DNA from: CALHRB01 sp964473465
Lineage (GTDB): Bacteria; Bacteroidota; Ignavibacteria; Kapaibacteriales; UBA2268
Direction: 5' to 3'
DNA: 64,000 bases
Assembly: GCA_964473465.1 (NCBI GenBank)
Contig: CAYYPE010000013.1
Location: 20,416-84,415, forward strand
A program made the translations under genes and the position numbers. Under the pieces are notes generated by a model. The model was not told the DNA's origin, ran no database searches, and worked only from the letters and a program-made list of their open reading frames with translations. Shown piece by piece: positions 1 through 9,534 of this stretch (positions are counted from its first letter, which is position 1; each line of letters begins with the position of its first letter).

Positions 1-2558
1 TTTAGGTAGAATTTTTCTTTTGGTTTGAGTTTAATAGAATCCTTCTGAGATGAGATGCTGAAATCACCATCAATTTCAATTTTTTCGATGTAAATATCAT
101 CGGACTCATCATTTGTAATAAGGATAGAGTCTATTTTTTGGGACTGGCAGGCATCAAGAAGACCGAAATTTAAAGAGGTTTTGTTAATGCTAAGTTTTGC
201 AGGTGGTTTGACAGTAATAAGAATTTCACTTTGATTTGAGCAGCCTGCAGAATCAGTAACTTTAAGAAAATATTTATGAGCACCAATTTTATCGGATTTA
301 AAAGTAGGCTTCAAAGAATATGGGTTGGTCAGAAATTCTTTTGGGAACCATTCAATAAATTGGTAAGGAGTTGTTCCACCTGAAACAAAGCCATTTAATT
401 CAAATGCAGAATTAATACAAACAGATGTGTCTCTACCGGCAGAAACAACTATCTGAGGATTAACCATCACTGTAATGGTATCGTAATTTATGCAACCATT
501 TGCGTCAACAATTTTTAAGTGATAAGTTGTTGTTTGTTTTGGTGAAGCAATTGGTTGTTCAATATTGTCTTTGTCAAGAGAAGATGAATTAGACCATTTA
601 TAAGTGTAGGGCTGTGTTCCTCCTAATGTGTAAGTCGGAATTTTAATAGATTCACCAAAACAAAGAGTGAGGTCTTTACCGGCGTTTACTACTGGTGTTT
701 CGTTAACAACAACCAGAACAGAGTCATTAGTCTGGCATCCATTTTTATCAATTACTGTCAGAACAAACATTGTTGTTTGTTTGGGAGATACTAAAGGTTT
801 CGGAATGTAAGCAGAGGAAAGACCATCTTCAGGATACCATTTATAATAGTAGGGTTCAAGACCATTTTTGGCAAAAGTCCCAATTTCTATAGAATCTCCG
901 GAGCAAATCACCAAATCTTTCCCTAATTCGATTTCGGGTTTGGGCTTAACAACAACCAGCACGGAATCAAGAGTTTGACAACCAAATTCATTTTCCAGAA
1001 CAAGATAGTATTTAGTTGTTTTAGTTGGTTTAACAGTGGGTTCAGCAATCTTTGTAAAATCAATGTCGGTTTGAGGTTGCCAGAAATAACGGAAATTAGA
1101 ACCACCACCCGAAGCAATGGAACCAATTTTAATAGCGTCACCTAAACAAATTTCGTGGTTTCTGATTAAATTAACAACAGGTTTTGGATTAACAACAACT
1201 CTAATCGTTTTGGAGCCATAATTACCGAGATAATCAGTAACATTAAGAGTGTAATCGCCTGAATGTAAAACTTTTGCATCTGGAATAAATGGATTCTGTG
1301 AGTTAGAAGTAAACCCATTCGGACCTGACCAAGAATAATTTCCGCCAGAAACAGAGGAGGAAAATAATTTAAGGGTATCACCCTCGCAGATTTGAGAGTT
1401 AGAAGAAATACTAAATTCAAGGGGGTAACCATCAGACCAGATAAGAAAAGTTGGTAAGCCAAGACCAGACCTTTTGTTATTTAATGAAATCCCGGATTTT
1501 ACAAAATTACAGGAAGCACCAGCCTGATTGGGATTATTAATTATAGACAGAGAAGATTTGTTATCACGAGCAACATAGATTTTTCCATCAGGGGCTTTTT
1601 TCAAAGCTCCCCATTCATATTGAACTGAAGAGGAATCAACCATATACATATTTGCTAACATCTGAGCGGGATCATTTAAGGTAAGGTCAATCTGATAGAT
1701 TTTGGAGGGTGCATATAATTTGGAAACATATAATTTAGTATCATCAGGAGAAAACTCAAGACCATAAACCCAATTAAACTCAGAAGTTGTAAGTGCAACA
1801 GGATTTGAAAGGATTCCTGATGAGTTATCAAAATCAAATAATTCAACAAAACTAAGGGAGTAAACCGCAAGAGCGATTTTTTGTCCCGTGCTGTTTGACC
1901 TGATGTAGCTGATTGCATTGGCATTTGCTGAAGTATTGGTATGAACCCTGCCAATAGACTGAATAGTTGGGGTAGTGTTTAAGCCATCTCTATCAATTGA
2001 AAAAATCCGGAAACGGTTGCTATTCAACTCATGAGTTAAAACCCAAAAATCCTTTCCGTTGGCGTGTTTAACACATAATATTTTTTCGGAAGAAGGTGTA
2101 TAAAGTAGGTTATTTTTGGATATAATTTCTCCCAAACCTCCATCGCCAGACATATCCACGATGCTATATCTCAAACCATTGCTATTACCTTGAGAAGGGG
2201 CAGTAAAAATATAGAATTTGTTTTTATTACCCGGATGGCTGACAATAACAGCAGAATGAGTTGTAGAATTATTACCTAATAATCCTGTACCATTAAGCAT
2301 TATCTGGTGATTTTTGTTATAAACATTAATTCCGTTTGTATAAAACATTAAATTACCATCCCTGTCGGAGGCTACGGCACACCCCTCCCATTGTGACATC
2401 ATGCTATTGGTGGTAGCAGTAGGAGGAGTAGTTGAGAAGTCTAAACCTGCATTAACACCGAAATACCAGTTATATTCCTCTTTTTGGGCAAATAAATTTA
2501 TCTGAAAAAAAGTAAATAATGTGCAAATGATAATCAAAAAGTTGTATTTTTTTAACAT
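1..2558 (-). CDS. Secreted multi-domain PKD/Ig-like surface protein (3' end outside window)
   Basis: An open frame runs from an ATG at 2558 through the left edge of the window, so at least 852 residues are visible and the C-terminus is missing. AAGGA lies about 8 bases before this ATG; an ATG two codons earlier (2564) lies too close to it. The N-terminus is a Sec signal peptide (MLKKYNFLIIICTLFTFF...FAQ). Residues of about 25-340 look like a beta-propeller of the kind common in Bacteroidota surface proteins (motifs such as CAVASDRDGNLMFYTNG). From about residue 350 there are roughly five PKD/Ig-like modules of about 90 residues, each opening with a pattern like GKDLVICSGDSIEIG, followed by an ASH/HYDIN-like segment (SLNFGLLDACQSQKIDSI). 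It is probably exported by type IX secretion, but the sorting domain would lie outside the window. The precise function is unknown; adhesion or a surface-layer role is a guess. Confidence 0.85.
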   Translation of the reverse strand, partial: MLKKYNFLIIICTLFTFFQINLFAQKEEYNWYFGVNAGLDFSTTPPTATTNSMMSQWEGCAVASDRDGNLMFYTNGINVYNKNHQIMLNGTGLLGNNSTTHSAVIVSHPGNKNKFYIFTAPSQGNSNGLRYSIVDMSGDGGLGEIISKNNLLYTPSSEKILCVKHANGKDFWVLTHELNSNRFRIFSIDRDGLNTTPTIQSIGRVHTNTSANANAISYIRSNSTGQKIALAVYSLSFVELFDFDNSSGILSNPVALTTSEFNWVYGLEFSPDDTKLYVSKLYAPSKIYQIDLTLNDPAQMLANMYMVDSSSVQYEWGALKKAPDGKIYVARDNKSSLSIINNPNQAGASCNFVKSGISLNNKRSGLGLPTFLIWSDGYPLEFSISSNSQICEGDTLKLFSSSVSGGNYSWSGPNGFTSNSQNPFIPDAKVLHSGDYTLNVTDYLGNYGSKTIRVVVNPKPVVNLIRNHEICLGDAIKIGSIASGGGSNFRYFWQPQTDIDFTKIAEPTVKPTKTTKYYLVLENEFGCQTLDSVLVVVKPKPEIELGKDLVICSGDSIEIGTFAKNGLEPYYYKWYPEDGLSSAYIPKPLVSPKQTTMFVLTVIDKNGCQTNDSVLVVVNETPVVNAGKDLTLCFGESIKIPTYTLGGTQPYTYKWSNSSSLDKDNIEQPIASPKQTTTYHLKIVDANGCINYDTITVMVNPQIVVSAGRDTSVCINSAFELNGFVSGGTTPYQFIEWFPKEFLTNPYSLKPTFKSDKIGAHKYFLKVTDSAGCSNQSEILITVKPPAKLSINKTSLNFGLLDACQSQKIDSILITNDESDDIYIEKIEIDGDFSISSQKDSIKLKPKEKFYL

Positions 2559-2974
2559 CAGCATTTCCTTATGTTGTTGATCCTATCAGATTATCGGTTT
2601 TTGAGAATTAAAATAAAATTACATTGTAATACTTTTTAATAATATGCTGCTTTGTAACAGAAAAATTCATTATAACTGCAAAAATTCACTAAAAATAATT
2701 CCTGATAATGATTAACAAAAGACTGTTTAATAATATTAAAAAAGTAATATATATTTTTTTTGTTAAAATAAAAAAAAGATTTTTTAACTCAGATAAATCA
2801 TTTTTTAGCTGGAAATAAGTTTTGTTAATTAGAATATATCATAATTAAAATTCGATTAAGATTTATTATTTTTGAGGTTTAAACTTTTTGAAATACTATA
2901 AAGCCGATAATAAGGAAAAATTATAGGAAAAATAGTAAAATACTAATGAATTGAAGGAAGATCGGAGAAATTCT
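2559..2974. other. Divergent intergenic region, AT-rich
   Basis: This 416-base gap separates the minus-strand surface protein from gatE and must hold promoters for both directions. I see no ORF, RNA gene or strong hairpin. A loose sigma-70-like pair, TTGAGG (2872-2877) and TATAAA (2897-2902), faces gatE, but the 19-base spacing makes it weak. Confidence 0.5.
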
Positions 2975-4897
2975 ATGTATGATTTTTTGTTTAAGTCCTT
3001 TGATGAAATGACAGAAGAAGACTATGCCAGAGTTGGATTCAAGTCAGGGCTTGAAGTTCATCAACAATTATTAACAAAGAAGAAACTTTTTTGCAGATGT
3101 CCGGCAGGATTATACAGCGATGAATACCATGCAGAAATTCTCAGGCACATGAGACCAACCCTCTCAGAGCTTGGAGAATATGATGGGACAGCATTAATGG
3201 AGTTCAAAACCAAAAAGGATATTATTTACAGGATAAACAGAACAACGGTTTGCACCTATGAAATGGATGACACTCCACCGTTTCCAATGAATGAGGAAGC
3301 ATTGGATATAGCAATAGAATTAGGATTGTTAATGAATTGCCATATTGTTGATGAGTTGCACATAGCGAGAAAGCAATATCTTGATGGCAGTATCCCCACC
3401 GGATTTCAAAGGACGGCTATTGTCAGCGTCGGGGGGTATATACCTTATAAAAACAGGGAAATAAATTTAATACAAATGTCAATAGAGGAAGATTCTTGCA
3501 GAGAAAGTTATGATTATGGACATACAAGAATCTATATTACCGATAGACTTGGTATGCCATTAACAGAAACTGTAACTTTTCCTGAGATGTTTACTCCTTT
3601 TGAAGTAGCAGAGGTAAACAATATAATCAGAAGAATTGCAAGAAGCACAGGTAAAGTCAGAACTGGTATAGGGGCGGCAAGAGAAGATGTCAATGTCAGT
3701 GTTACGGGTGGGACAAGAATAGAAATCAAAGGAGTTCCCAGAATAAAGAACATTCCTTTGCTAACTTACAATGAAGCAATGAGACAGTGGAATCTGCTTC
3801 GTCTTAGGGAGGAACTTCACCGCAGGGGAATCACCAGAGAATCATTCGAAGCAAAATCTGAAGAGATTACCAAGTTACTACTTAAAACATCCTATTTACC
3901 AATTGCTAACGCAATAAATGAAAAGAAAATCGTAAATTGTGTTATACTAAGAGGATTCAAAGGTCTTTTAAGATGGCAAACTCAAACTGATACTTACTTT
4001 TCAAAAGAAATCTCAGACCGAGTAAGAGTGATAGCTTGTCTGTCAAATATACCAAATATAATACATTCAGACAGTCTCGGAGATACAATAACCTCATCGG
4101 AATGGCAAAAAATCAGGAAGACAGTTGGAGCCAGCGATGATGATACACTTGTTCTTGTTTGGGGAAATGAGACAGATGCCAGAACTGGAGCAAATGAAAT
4201 AATTATAAGAGCAAGAGAAGCCACCGAAGGTGTTCCCTCAGAAACCCGCCAGGCACTGCGAGATGGAACAAATGGGTTTGAAAGGATACTTCCCGGACCA
4301 GACAGAATGTATCCTGATACAGACCTTCCACCAATGAAAATAACATCCCAAAGGATCGAAAAGATAAAATTGACTATGCCTACTAAATTATGGGAGAGAG
4401 AAAAGTGGTATAAGGAATTAAATGTCCCTGAAGATATTATAAATGACCTTCTAATTTCAAAATATGCTGGTTTATTTGAAAAAATTGTTAAGGAATGGGA
4501 ACTGAACCCGGTTTTAGTGGCAATAGTTTTAATTAATTATCCAAAAAAATTAAAGAAAAAAGGATTAAACATTGAAATATTAAATGAGCAAGTCTTCAAA
4601 GGCATATTAGAAGCCTACAAGAATAAATTGATAGAAAAAGATGGAATAATTGTGGCAATGGAAAGAACAATTTTACAAGGGCAGTTCACACTTGATATTT
4701 TACCTCCACCTGCTAATGATATTGAAATAATGGATGCTATATTAAACAGTAAACTTCAGTTAAATAAATTAAAGCTTAATAACAATGAAAAATCAACAGA
4801 CATTCTCATCGGGCTTGTGATGAATAATTTAAGGGGAAGAGTTGATGGAGCATATATATCAAAATATATTAATGATTTAATGACAAAAGGAAATTGA
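2975..4897 (+). CDS. gatE: Archaeal-type Glu-tRNA(Gln) amidotransferase subunit E
   Basis: GatE is the tRNA-binding and amidotransferase subunit of the GatDE enzyme, which converts Glu-tRNA(Gln) to Gln-tRNA(Gln) with ammonia supplied by GatD. The start is placed at the ATG at 2975, with GGAG 7 bases upstream, rather than the in-frame TTG at 2951; this gives 640 residues, normal for GatE and much longer than bacterial GatB. The N-terminal GatB/GatE cradle shows GLEVHQQL and a cysteine pair (FCRCPAG). The middle holds the GatE-specific GAD/AspRS-like insert, and the C-terminal 150 residues form the helical tail that contacts tRNA. gatD follows after 1 base, which supports the assignment. GatDE is the standard archaeal enzyme; bacteria normally use GatCAB, so this is an unusual gene here and a candidate for transfer from archaea. 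No gatA, gatB, gatC or glnS is seen in the window. Confidence 0.93.
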   Translation: MYDFLFKSFDEMTEEDYARVGFKSGLEVHQQLLTKKKLFCRCPAGLYSDEYHAEILRHMRPTLSELGEYDGTALMEFKTKKDIIYRINRTTVCTYEMDDTPPFPMNEEALDIAIELGLLMNCHIVDELHIARKQYLDGSIPTGFQRTAIVSVGGYIPYKNREINLIQMSIEEDSCRESYDYGHTRIYITDRLGMPLTETVTFPEMFTPFEVAEVNNIIRRIARSTGKVRTGIGAAREDVNVSVTGGTRIEIKGVPRIKNIPLLTYNEAMRQWNLLRLREELHRRGITRESFEAKSEEITKLLLKTSYLPIANAINEKKIVNCVILRGFKGLLRWQTQTDTYFSKEISDRVRVIACLSNIPNIIHSDSLGDTITSSEWQKIRKTVGASDDDTLVLVWGNETDARTGANEIIIRAREATEGVPSETRQALRDGTNGFERILPGPDRMYPDTDLPPMKITSQRIEKIKLTMPTKLWEREKWYKELNVPEDIINDLLISKYAGLFEKIVKEWELNPVLVAIVLINYPKKLKKKGLNIEILNEQVFKGILEAYKNKLIEKDGIIVAMERTILQGQFTLDILPPPANDIEIMDAILNSKLQLNKLKLNNNEKSTDILIGLVMNNLRGRVDGAYISKYINDLMTKGN

Positions 4898-4898
4898 A

Positions 4899-6287
4899 AT
4901 GGCAGATAACGAAGCATACAAAGGTTATAAAGGCGAAGCATTGAGCACTCTTAAAAATTTCAATGCAATGGTCTGGAGTGATGTAAATGTTTATACTGAT
5001 CAGGGTAAATTTACAGGATTGATATTACCACGCTCAGAAACCGCTGATCAATATCATATCGTTCTGAAGCTCAGAACGGGTTATAATATTGGTTTGGAAG
5101 CAAAAAAAATTACTAACATTGAAATTTTCGGAAGAAAAGAAGCACATTATAAGATACCAGAAAAAGAATTTCCTTATGACCCCAAAAAACCAAGGGTCAA
5201 GCTTTTTGGGACCGGTGGAACTATTGCTAGTCGTCTTGACTACCGAACCGGAGCAGTAATACCCGCATTTTCTCCGGGTGAATTATACGGGTCGGTGCCG
5301 GAGCTTGCGGACATTTGCAATCTTGAGACAGAAAAGCTTTATGGGGTATTCAGTGAAAATATGGGTCCTGAACAATGGATTGGCACAGCCAAAGCAATAG
5401 GGGAAGAAATTGCAAAAGGTGTTCAGGGTATTGTTATTGGGCATGGGACTGACACTATGCACCATACTGCTGCAATTTTATCATTTATGGTTCAAAATTC
5501 ACCTGTGCCGATTGTAATGGTTGGGTCTCAGCGATCGAGTGACAGACCTTCGTCTGATGCTGCTTTAAATCTGATGCATAGTGTTAAAACAGCTGCAGAC
5601 AGTGATATTGCAGAGGTAATGGTATGTATGTTTGGTCCTACTTCAGATATGTATGGATTACTTCATCAGGGAACACGGGTAAGAAAGATGCATTCAAGCT
5701 ATCGCTCAACATTCAGAACAATTGGTGATATACCTATTGCTATGGTTGACAGGAACAAAATCACCCCGTTAAGGACAGATTACAAGAAAAGAAGAAGCGA
5801 TAAAAATGTGATAATAAATACAGCATTCGAGGAAAAGGTATCTATTGTTTATTATTATCCTAATATGAAACCTGATATTATTGAATCTTTAATTGATAAT
5901 GATTATAAAGGAATAGTTATAGCAGGAACAGGACTGGGGCATGTTAATAAACCTCTTTATCCTGCACTGAAGAAAGCTAAAGAAAAAAATATTGCTGTCT
6001 ATATGACTGTCCAGACATTATGGGGATACGTCCAAATGTATGTTTATGATACTGGCAGGGATATGATGGAGCTCGGAGTTGTGCCAACTGCAAATATGCT
6101 ACCCGAAGTTGCATATATGAAGCTATGCTGGGCATTAGGACAGACTAATGACCTTGAAAAGGTTCATGATATAATGCTCACCCCAATATCTAATGATATT
6201 ACTGACAGAGAACCAAGCAATGGATACTTAATATTTCAGGGTGGGATACCAGAAGTAGAAGAATTTATTTCCCGTTATAGAAAATAA
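4899..6287 (+). CDS. gatD: Archaeal-type Glu-tRNA(Gln) amidotransferase subunit D (asparaginase-like)
   Basis: GatD releases ammonia from an amide donor and passes it to GatE. The 462-residue length fits GatD rather than a free L-asparaginase of about 330 residues, because an N-terminal SH3/Tudor-like domain of about 90 residues precedes the asparaginase fold. Asparaginase catalytic motifs are intact: GTGGTIAS with T105 and T108, and GHGTDTM with T184 and D185, plus the MVGSQRSSDRPSSDA segment. The ATG at 4899 is 1 base after the gatE stop, with AAAGGA upstream, so the two genes are a translationally coupled pair. Alternative: a cytoplasmic asparaginase, but the N-terminal extension and gatE partner make that unlikely. 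Confidence 0.93.
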   Translation: MADNEAYKGYKGEALSTLKNFNAMVWSDVNVYTDQGKFTGLILPRSETADQYHIVLKLRTGYNIGLEAKKITNIEIFGRKEAHYKIPEKEFPYDPKKPRVKLFGTGGTIASRLDYRTGAVIPAFSPGELYGSVPELADICNLETEKLYGVFSENMGPEQWIGTAKAIGEEIAKGVQGIVIGHGTDTMHHTAAILSFMVQNSPVPIVMVGSQRSSDRPSSDAALNLMHSVKTAADSDIAEVMVCMFGPTSDMYGLLHQGTRVRKMHSSYRSTFRTIGDIPIAMVDRNKITPLRTDYKKRRSDKNVIINTAFEEKVSIVYYYPNMKPDIIESLIDNDYKGIVIAGTGLGHVNKPLYPALKKAKEKNIAVYMTVQTLWGYVQMYVYDTGRDMMELGVVPTANMLPEVAYMKLCWALGQTNDLEKVHDIMLTPISNDITDREPSNGYLIFQGGIPEVEEFISRYRK

Positions 6288-6316
6288 TTTTTAAAATTCA
6301 TATAAAGGATTAAGTT

Positions 6317-8755
6317 ATGAACAAAGTCCTGAGCTTTTTATTGATTTTTGTTGTTACTGTGATATCAGCATTATCACAAACAACTCAACGCTCTTTTTTG
6401 CATTATTATCAGCTAAGGAATATTTCCCAGTCAGCTCCGTCAGCCTTCAAGTTTGGTCTTTACGGATTTGAAAATCCAGCTGTAACATCTTATTTGCATG
6501 ATAATGATTATCTGCTGCTCTATTCACAGAATTTTAATTCGAGCATCAATGATTATAATTGGGGCTTTTTCTCAGGTTCACCTTTTGGTGGTTCAGGATT
6601 ATTATATACCCGAGCAGGTGATAATTCGGTTGTTGATTATAGATTATCTTTTGCCTTCGGAGACAGAAATTTAGCATTAGGACTTGGTTATGGTTTCGTA
6701 GGTGGAGATAAGAGTTTCTTTGGACGAAGTAATACAATACATGCAGGGCTGCTTTCACGTTCGAACCCATATTTATCAATCGGCATATCTGGCACTTTCG
6801 CTTTGGACAAGAATGAATATGAAACAGTATATGAATTAGCTTTCAGACCAATAAAAAATTATCCCTTAACATTTTTCGGGGATATGGCATTATTCAACAA
6901 TCAGAATTTAGAAGCAGCGGAATGGAGTGCTGGCGTTTCATTTGAAGTAATTGATGGATTAAGATTAAATGGTAGGTATTTTAAAGATAAAACAGTAGCA
7001 CTTGGTGTGGATTTGAGCTTTGGAAAATTTGGAGTTGCGACTTCGGGGCTAAGAAATCAGGATAATGATTATTCAAAATATACATTTGCTTTGAGGTTTG
7101 GAGCAGAAGACAGAACAATTATCAAAGATATTTTTGTTCCTGAGAAAGAATTCATAAAGTTAGACCTGAGCGGACCGGTCAAATATCAGAGATTTGCCTT
7201 CCTTGATAATTCCCTGACATTACTCAATATTCTCAAAACGATAGAATCAGCAAGAAAAAACGAAAATGTGTCGGGATTAGTAATAAATGCTACAACACTT
7301 GCAGCCAATAGAGCCATACTCTGGGAAATAAGGGACAAATTAGAAGAATTTAGAAACTCTGGAAAAAAAGTAATAATATTCATTGAAAATGCGGACATAA
7401 ATCTTTATCATTTTGCTTCAGTTGCAGATAAAATTATAATAGACCCGCTGGGAATGATTTCATTAGAGGGTTATATCCTTGGCAGGAGTTTTTATAAAGA
7501 TTTACTATCAAAGGCAGGTATTGGTTTCGAGGAAATCAGACTCTTTAAATACAAATCTGCTTATGAAAATTTTGCCCGGGATAAGATGTCAGATGCAGAC
7601 AAGGAACAAAGACAGAAAATTGTTGATGATTGGTTGCAAATTGCGAGCAATGACATAGAAAGAAGCAGAAAAATCAGTGCATCTGACTTCAAAAAATTAA
7701 TGGACGACAAAATGATTTATTTTTCTAATTCCATTTTGCAAAATAACCTTGCAGACGGAACCGGAAGATGGACAGATGCTGATTCGATTGTTAAAAAGAT
7801 GTATCCCGAGATTAAAAATTTGTCTTCATCAAGCAGATTAACCGATTCCAAAAAACCTTTTGATGATAAATGGAGTTCCCAGAAAAATTATATAGCTGTT
7901 GTTTATGCTATAGGTGAATGTGCTATGGAAAGCGGAATCAAAGCACGTTCACTTGTGAATACACTTAAATCGGCTATTTCTAATCCTAATATTAAAGCAG
8001 TTGTTTTGCGAGTTGACTCTCCGGGAGGCGATGCAATGGCTTCTGATTATATTTCGGAGGTGATGCGAGAAAATAAAGATAAAAAACCGATAATAGTATC
8101 TCAGGGTTCAGTTGCTGGATCGGGCGGATATTGGCTTTCGATGTATGGTTCCAGTATTATTTCAACGCCAATGACAATAACCGGCTCAATTGGAGTCATA
8201 GCTGGATGGCTTTATGATAAGGGTTTGAAAGATAGTATTGGTGTTAGCACAGATTTTGTTAAAGTAGGAAAATATGCTGATTTAGGTTTTTCATACAGTC
8301 TTCCCCTGATAGGTATAGGTATGCCGGTCAGAAACTTAAATGATGATGAAAGAAGACAATACGAAAATTTGATTAAGGATGGATATTCAGAATTCATAAG
8401 AAAGGTAGCAGATGGAAGGAAAAAAGATACCAGTAATATCGAAAAGGTAGCACAAGGACGTGTTTGGAGCGGATTTGAAGCAATTAAGCTCGGACTTGTT
8501 GATTCACTCGGCGGATTAGATCTGTCAGTGAGAGTAGCAGCAGAAAGGGCAGGTATTCAAAAAGAAGATTATGATATAATTGAATTGCCAAAGCCCGGGA
8601 TTATGGATTTTGCGGCTTTGCTGTCGAGATTAATTGGAACAGATGTAAGTAAAGAGGATAAGCATACACGATTTTTAAAATTTATGACAGAAAACAATGG
8701 TAAGATAATACCAATGATGCCAGTTGACCTCTTTGAGGAAATCACCGGAGATTAA
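6317..8755 (+). CDS. sppA: Signal peptide peptidase SppA-like S49 protease with N-terminal barrel-like extension
   Basis: This 812-residue protein carries the tandem SppA (peptidase family S49) fold in about residues 270-790, with a Ser/Lys dyad: K413 in KYKSAYENF and S602 in SVAGSGGYW, matching the K209/S409 dyad of E. coli SppA. S49 enzymes of this type degrade leftover signal peptides and membrane protein fragments. Unlike E. coli SppA (618 residues, N-terminal membrane anchor), it begins with a cleavable-looking signal peptide (MNKVLSFLLIFVVTVISALSQ region) followed by about 240 residues with short alternating strands and many Gly/Tyr/Phe residues, resembling an outer-membrane beta-barrel. 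This suggests a periplasmic or outer-membrane location. It lies 29 bases after gatD, perhaps in the same transcript, and ends at a clear terminator. Confidence 0.9.
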   Translation: MNKVLSFLLIFVVTVISALSQTTQRSFLHYYQLRNISQSAPSAFKFGLYGFENPAVTSYLHDNDYLLLYSQNFNSSINDYNWGFFSGSPFGGSGLLYTRAGDNSVVDYRLSFAFGDRNLALGLGYGFVGGDKSFFGRSNTIHAGLLSRSNPYLSIGISGTFALDKNEYETVYELAFRPIKNYPLTFFGDMALFNNQNLEAAEWSAGVSFEVIDGLRLNGRYFKDKTVALGVDLSFGKFGVATSGLRNQDNDYSKYTFALRFGAEDRTIIKDIFVPEKEFIKLDLSGPVKYQRFAFLDNSLTLLNILKTIESARKNENVSGLVINATTLAANRAILWEIRDKLEEFRNSGKKVIIFIENADINLYHFASVADKIIIDPLGMISLEGYILGRSFYKDLLSKAGIGFEEIRLFKYKSAYENFARDKMSDADKEQRQKIVDDWLQIASNDIERSRKISASDFKKLMDDKMIYFSNSILQNNLADGTGRWTDADSIVKKMYPEIKNLSSSSRLTDSKKPFDDKWSSQKNYIAVVYAIGECAMESGIKARSLVNTLKSAISNPNIKAVVLRVDSPGGDAMASDYISEVMRENKDKKPIIVSQGSVAGSGGYWLSMYGSSIISTPMTITGSIGVIAGWLYDKGLKDSIGVSTDFVKVGKYADLGFSYSLPLIGIGMPVRNLNDDERRQYENLIKDGYSEFIRKVADGRKKDTSNIEKVAQGRVWSGFEAIKLGLVDSLGGLDLSVRVAAERAGIQKEDYDIIELPKPGIMDFAALLSRLIGTDVSKEDKHTRFLKFMTENNGKIIPMMPVDLFEEITGD

Positions 8756-8780
8756 AAAATCAGAAATATTTGAATTAAAT

Positions 8781-8813
8781 AAACCCTGCTGTTGAAGTAG
8801 GGTTTGTTTTTTT
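8781..8813 (+). terminator. Rho-independent terminator after sppA
   Basis: A 7-bp stem (AAACCCT 8781-8787 with AGGGTTT 8799-8805) is followed by a T-rich tract, 25 bases after the sppA stop codon. Confidence 0.8.
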
Positions 8814-8967
8814 GCAACACGCCTAATACAAATAAAATTAGCAAATTGTTAGCTTATCAAACCATTAATAAATTACAAAACAAATACTTATGAAGTATTT
8901 TTATTGTAGTCAATTTCTGATAAAAATTAAAGATAAATAGTAATTTACCAAAATAAAAGAGGAAAAA

Positions 8968-9534
8968 ATGTATAGAAAACTTGTCAAAGAATTAATGATT
9001 CCTGTTGCACAGTATCCAACCGTTCATCAGGAAAGCACAATGTATGATGCATTAGTAGCATTGAGCAAAGCAAATCAGAATATACCCGAAAAGCAACAAA
9101 ATTATAGGGCTGTTTTAGTCAGAGATGATATGGGGAAAATAGTAGGGAAAATCGGTTATGTGGCATTTTTAAAAGCATTAGAACCTAAATATCAAAAATT
9201 CTTTGACACAGAAAAGCTATCTCGATTAACTTTAAGCAACAATTTTATTGACTCAATGATAGAGAGCTATGATCTATGGATGGATGACCCAATTGATTTA
9301 TGCTCGATTGCGGCAAGCACAAAATGTCAAGAAATAATGCAACCAATTGAGCAAAGAATTGAAGAAAACGAGACAATTGCACAGGCTATACATAAGTTAA
9401 TAATGTGGCAAACATTGTCTATACTTGTATCAAAAGGTGATGAAATAGTGGGGATAATCAGATTATCAGATATATATGATTCAATTGAACACTATATAAT
9501 ACACTCATGTAATAAAAACAAGAAAGGGACTTAA
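8968..9534 (+). CDS. CBS-domain-pair protein
   Basis: This 188-residue cytosolic protein holds two CBS-like motifs (Bateman module): about residues 5-75 (LMIPVAQYPTVHQESTMYDA, then AVLVRDDMGKIVGKIGY) and about 110-175 (IMQPIEQRIEENETIAQA, then LSILVSKGDEIVGIIRLSDI). CBS pairs usually bind adenine nucleotides and act as energy or ligand sensors for enzymes and transporters. Its TAA stop overlaps the ATG of the next gene (receiver-transporter fusion) by 1 base, so the two are translationally coupled. It is the first gene of the transport/two-component cluster. The ligand is unknown; adenine nucleotides, possibly APS or AMP, are only guesses from the sulfate context. Confidence 0.85.
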   Translation: MYRKLVKELMIPVAQYPTVHQESTMYDALVALSKANQNIPEKQQNYRAVLVRDDMGKIVGKIGYVAFLKALEPKYQKFFDTEKLSRLTLSNNFIDSMIESYDLWMDDPIDLCSIAASTKCQEIMQPIEQRIEENETIAQAIHKLIMWQTLSILVSKGDEIVGIIRLSDIYDSIEHYIIHSCNKNKKGT

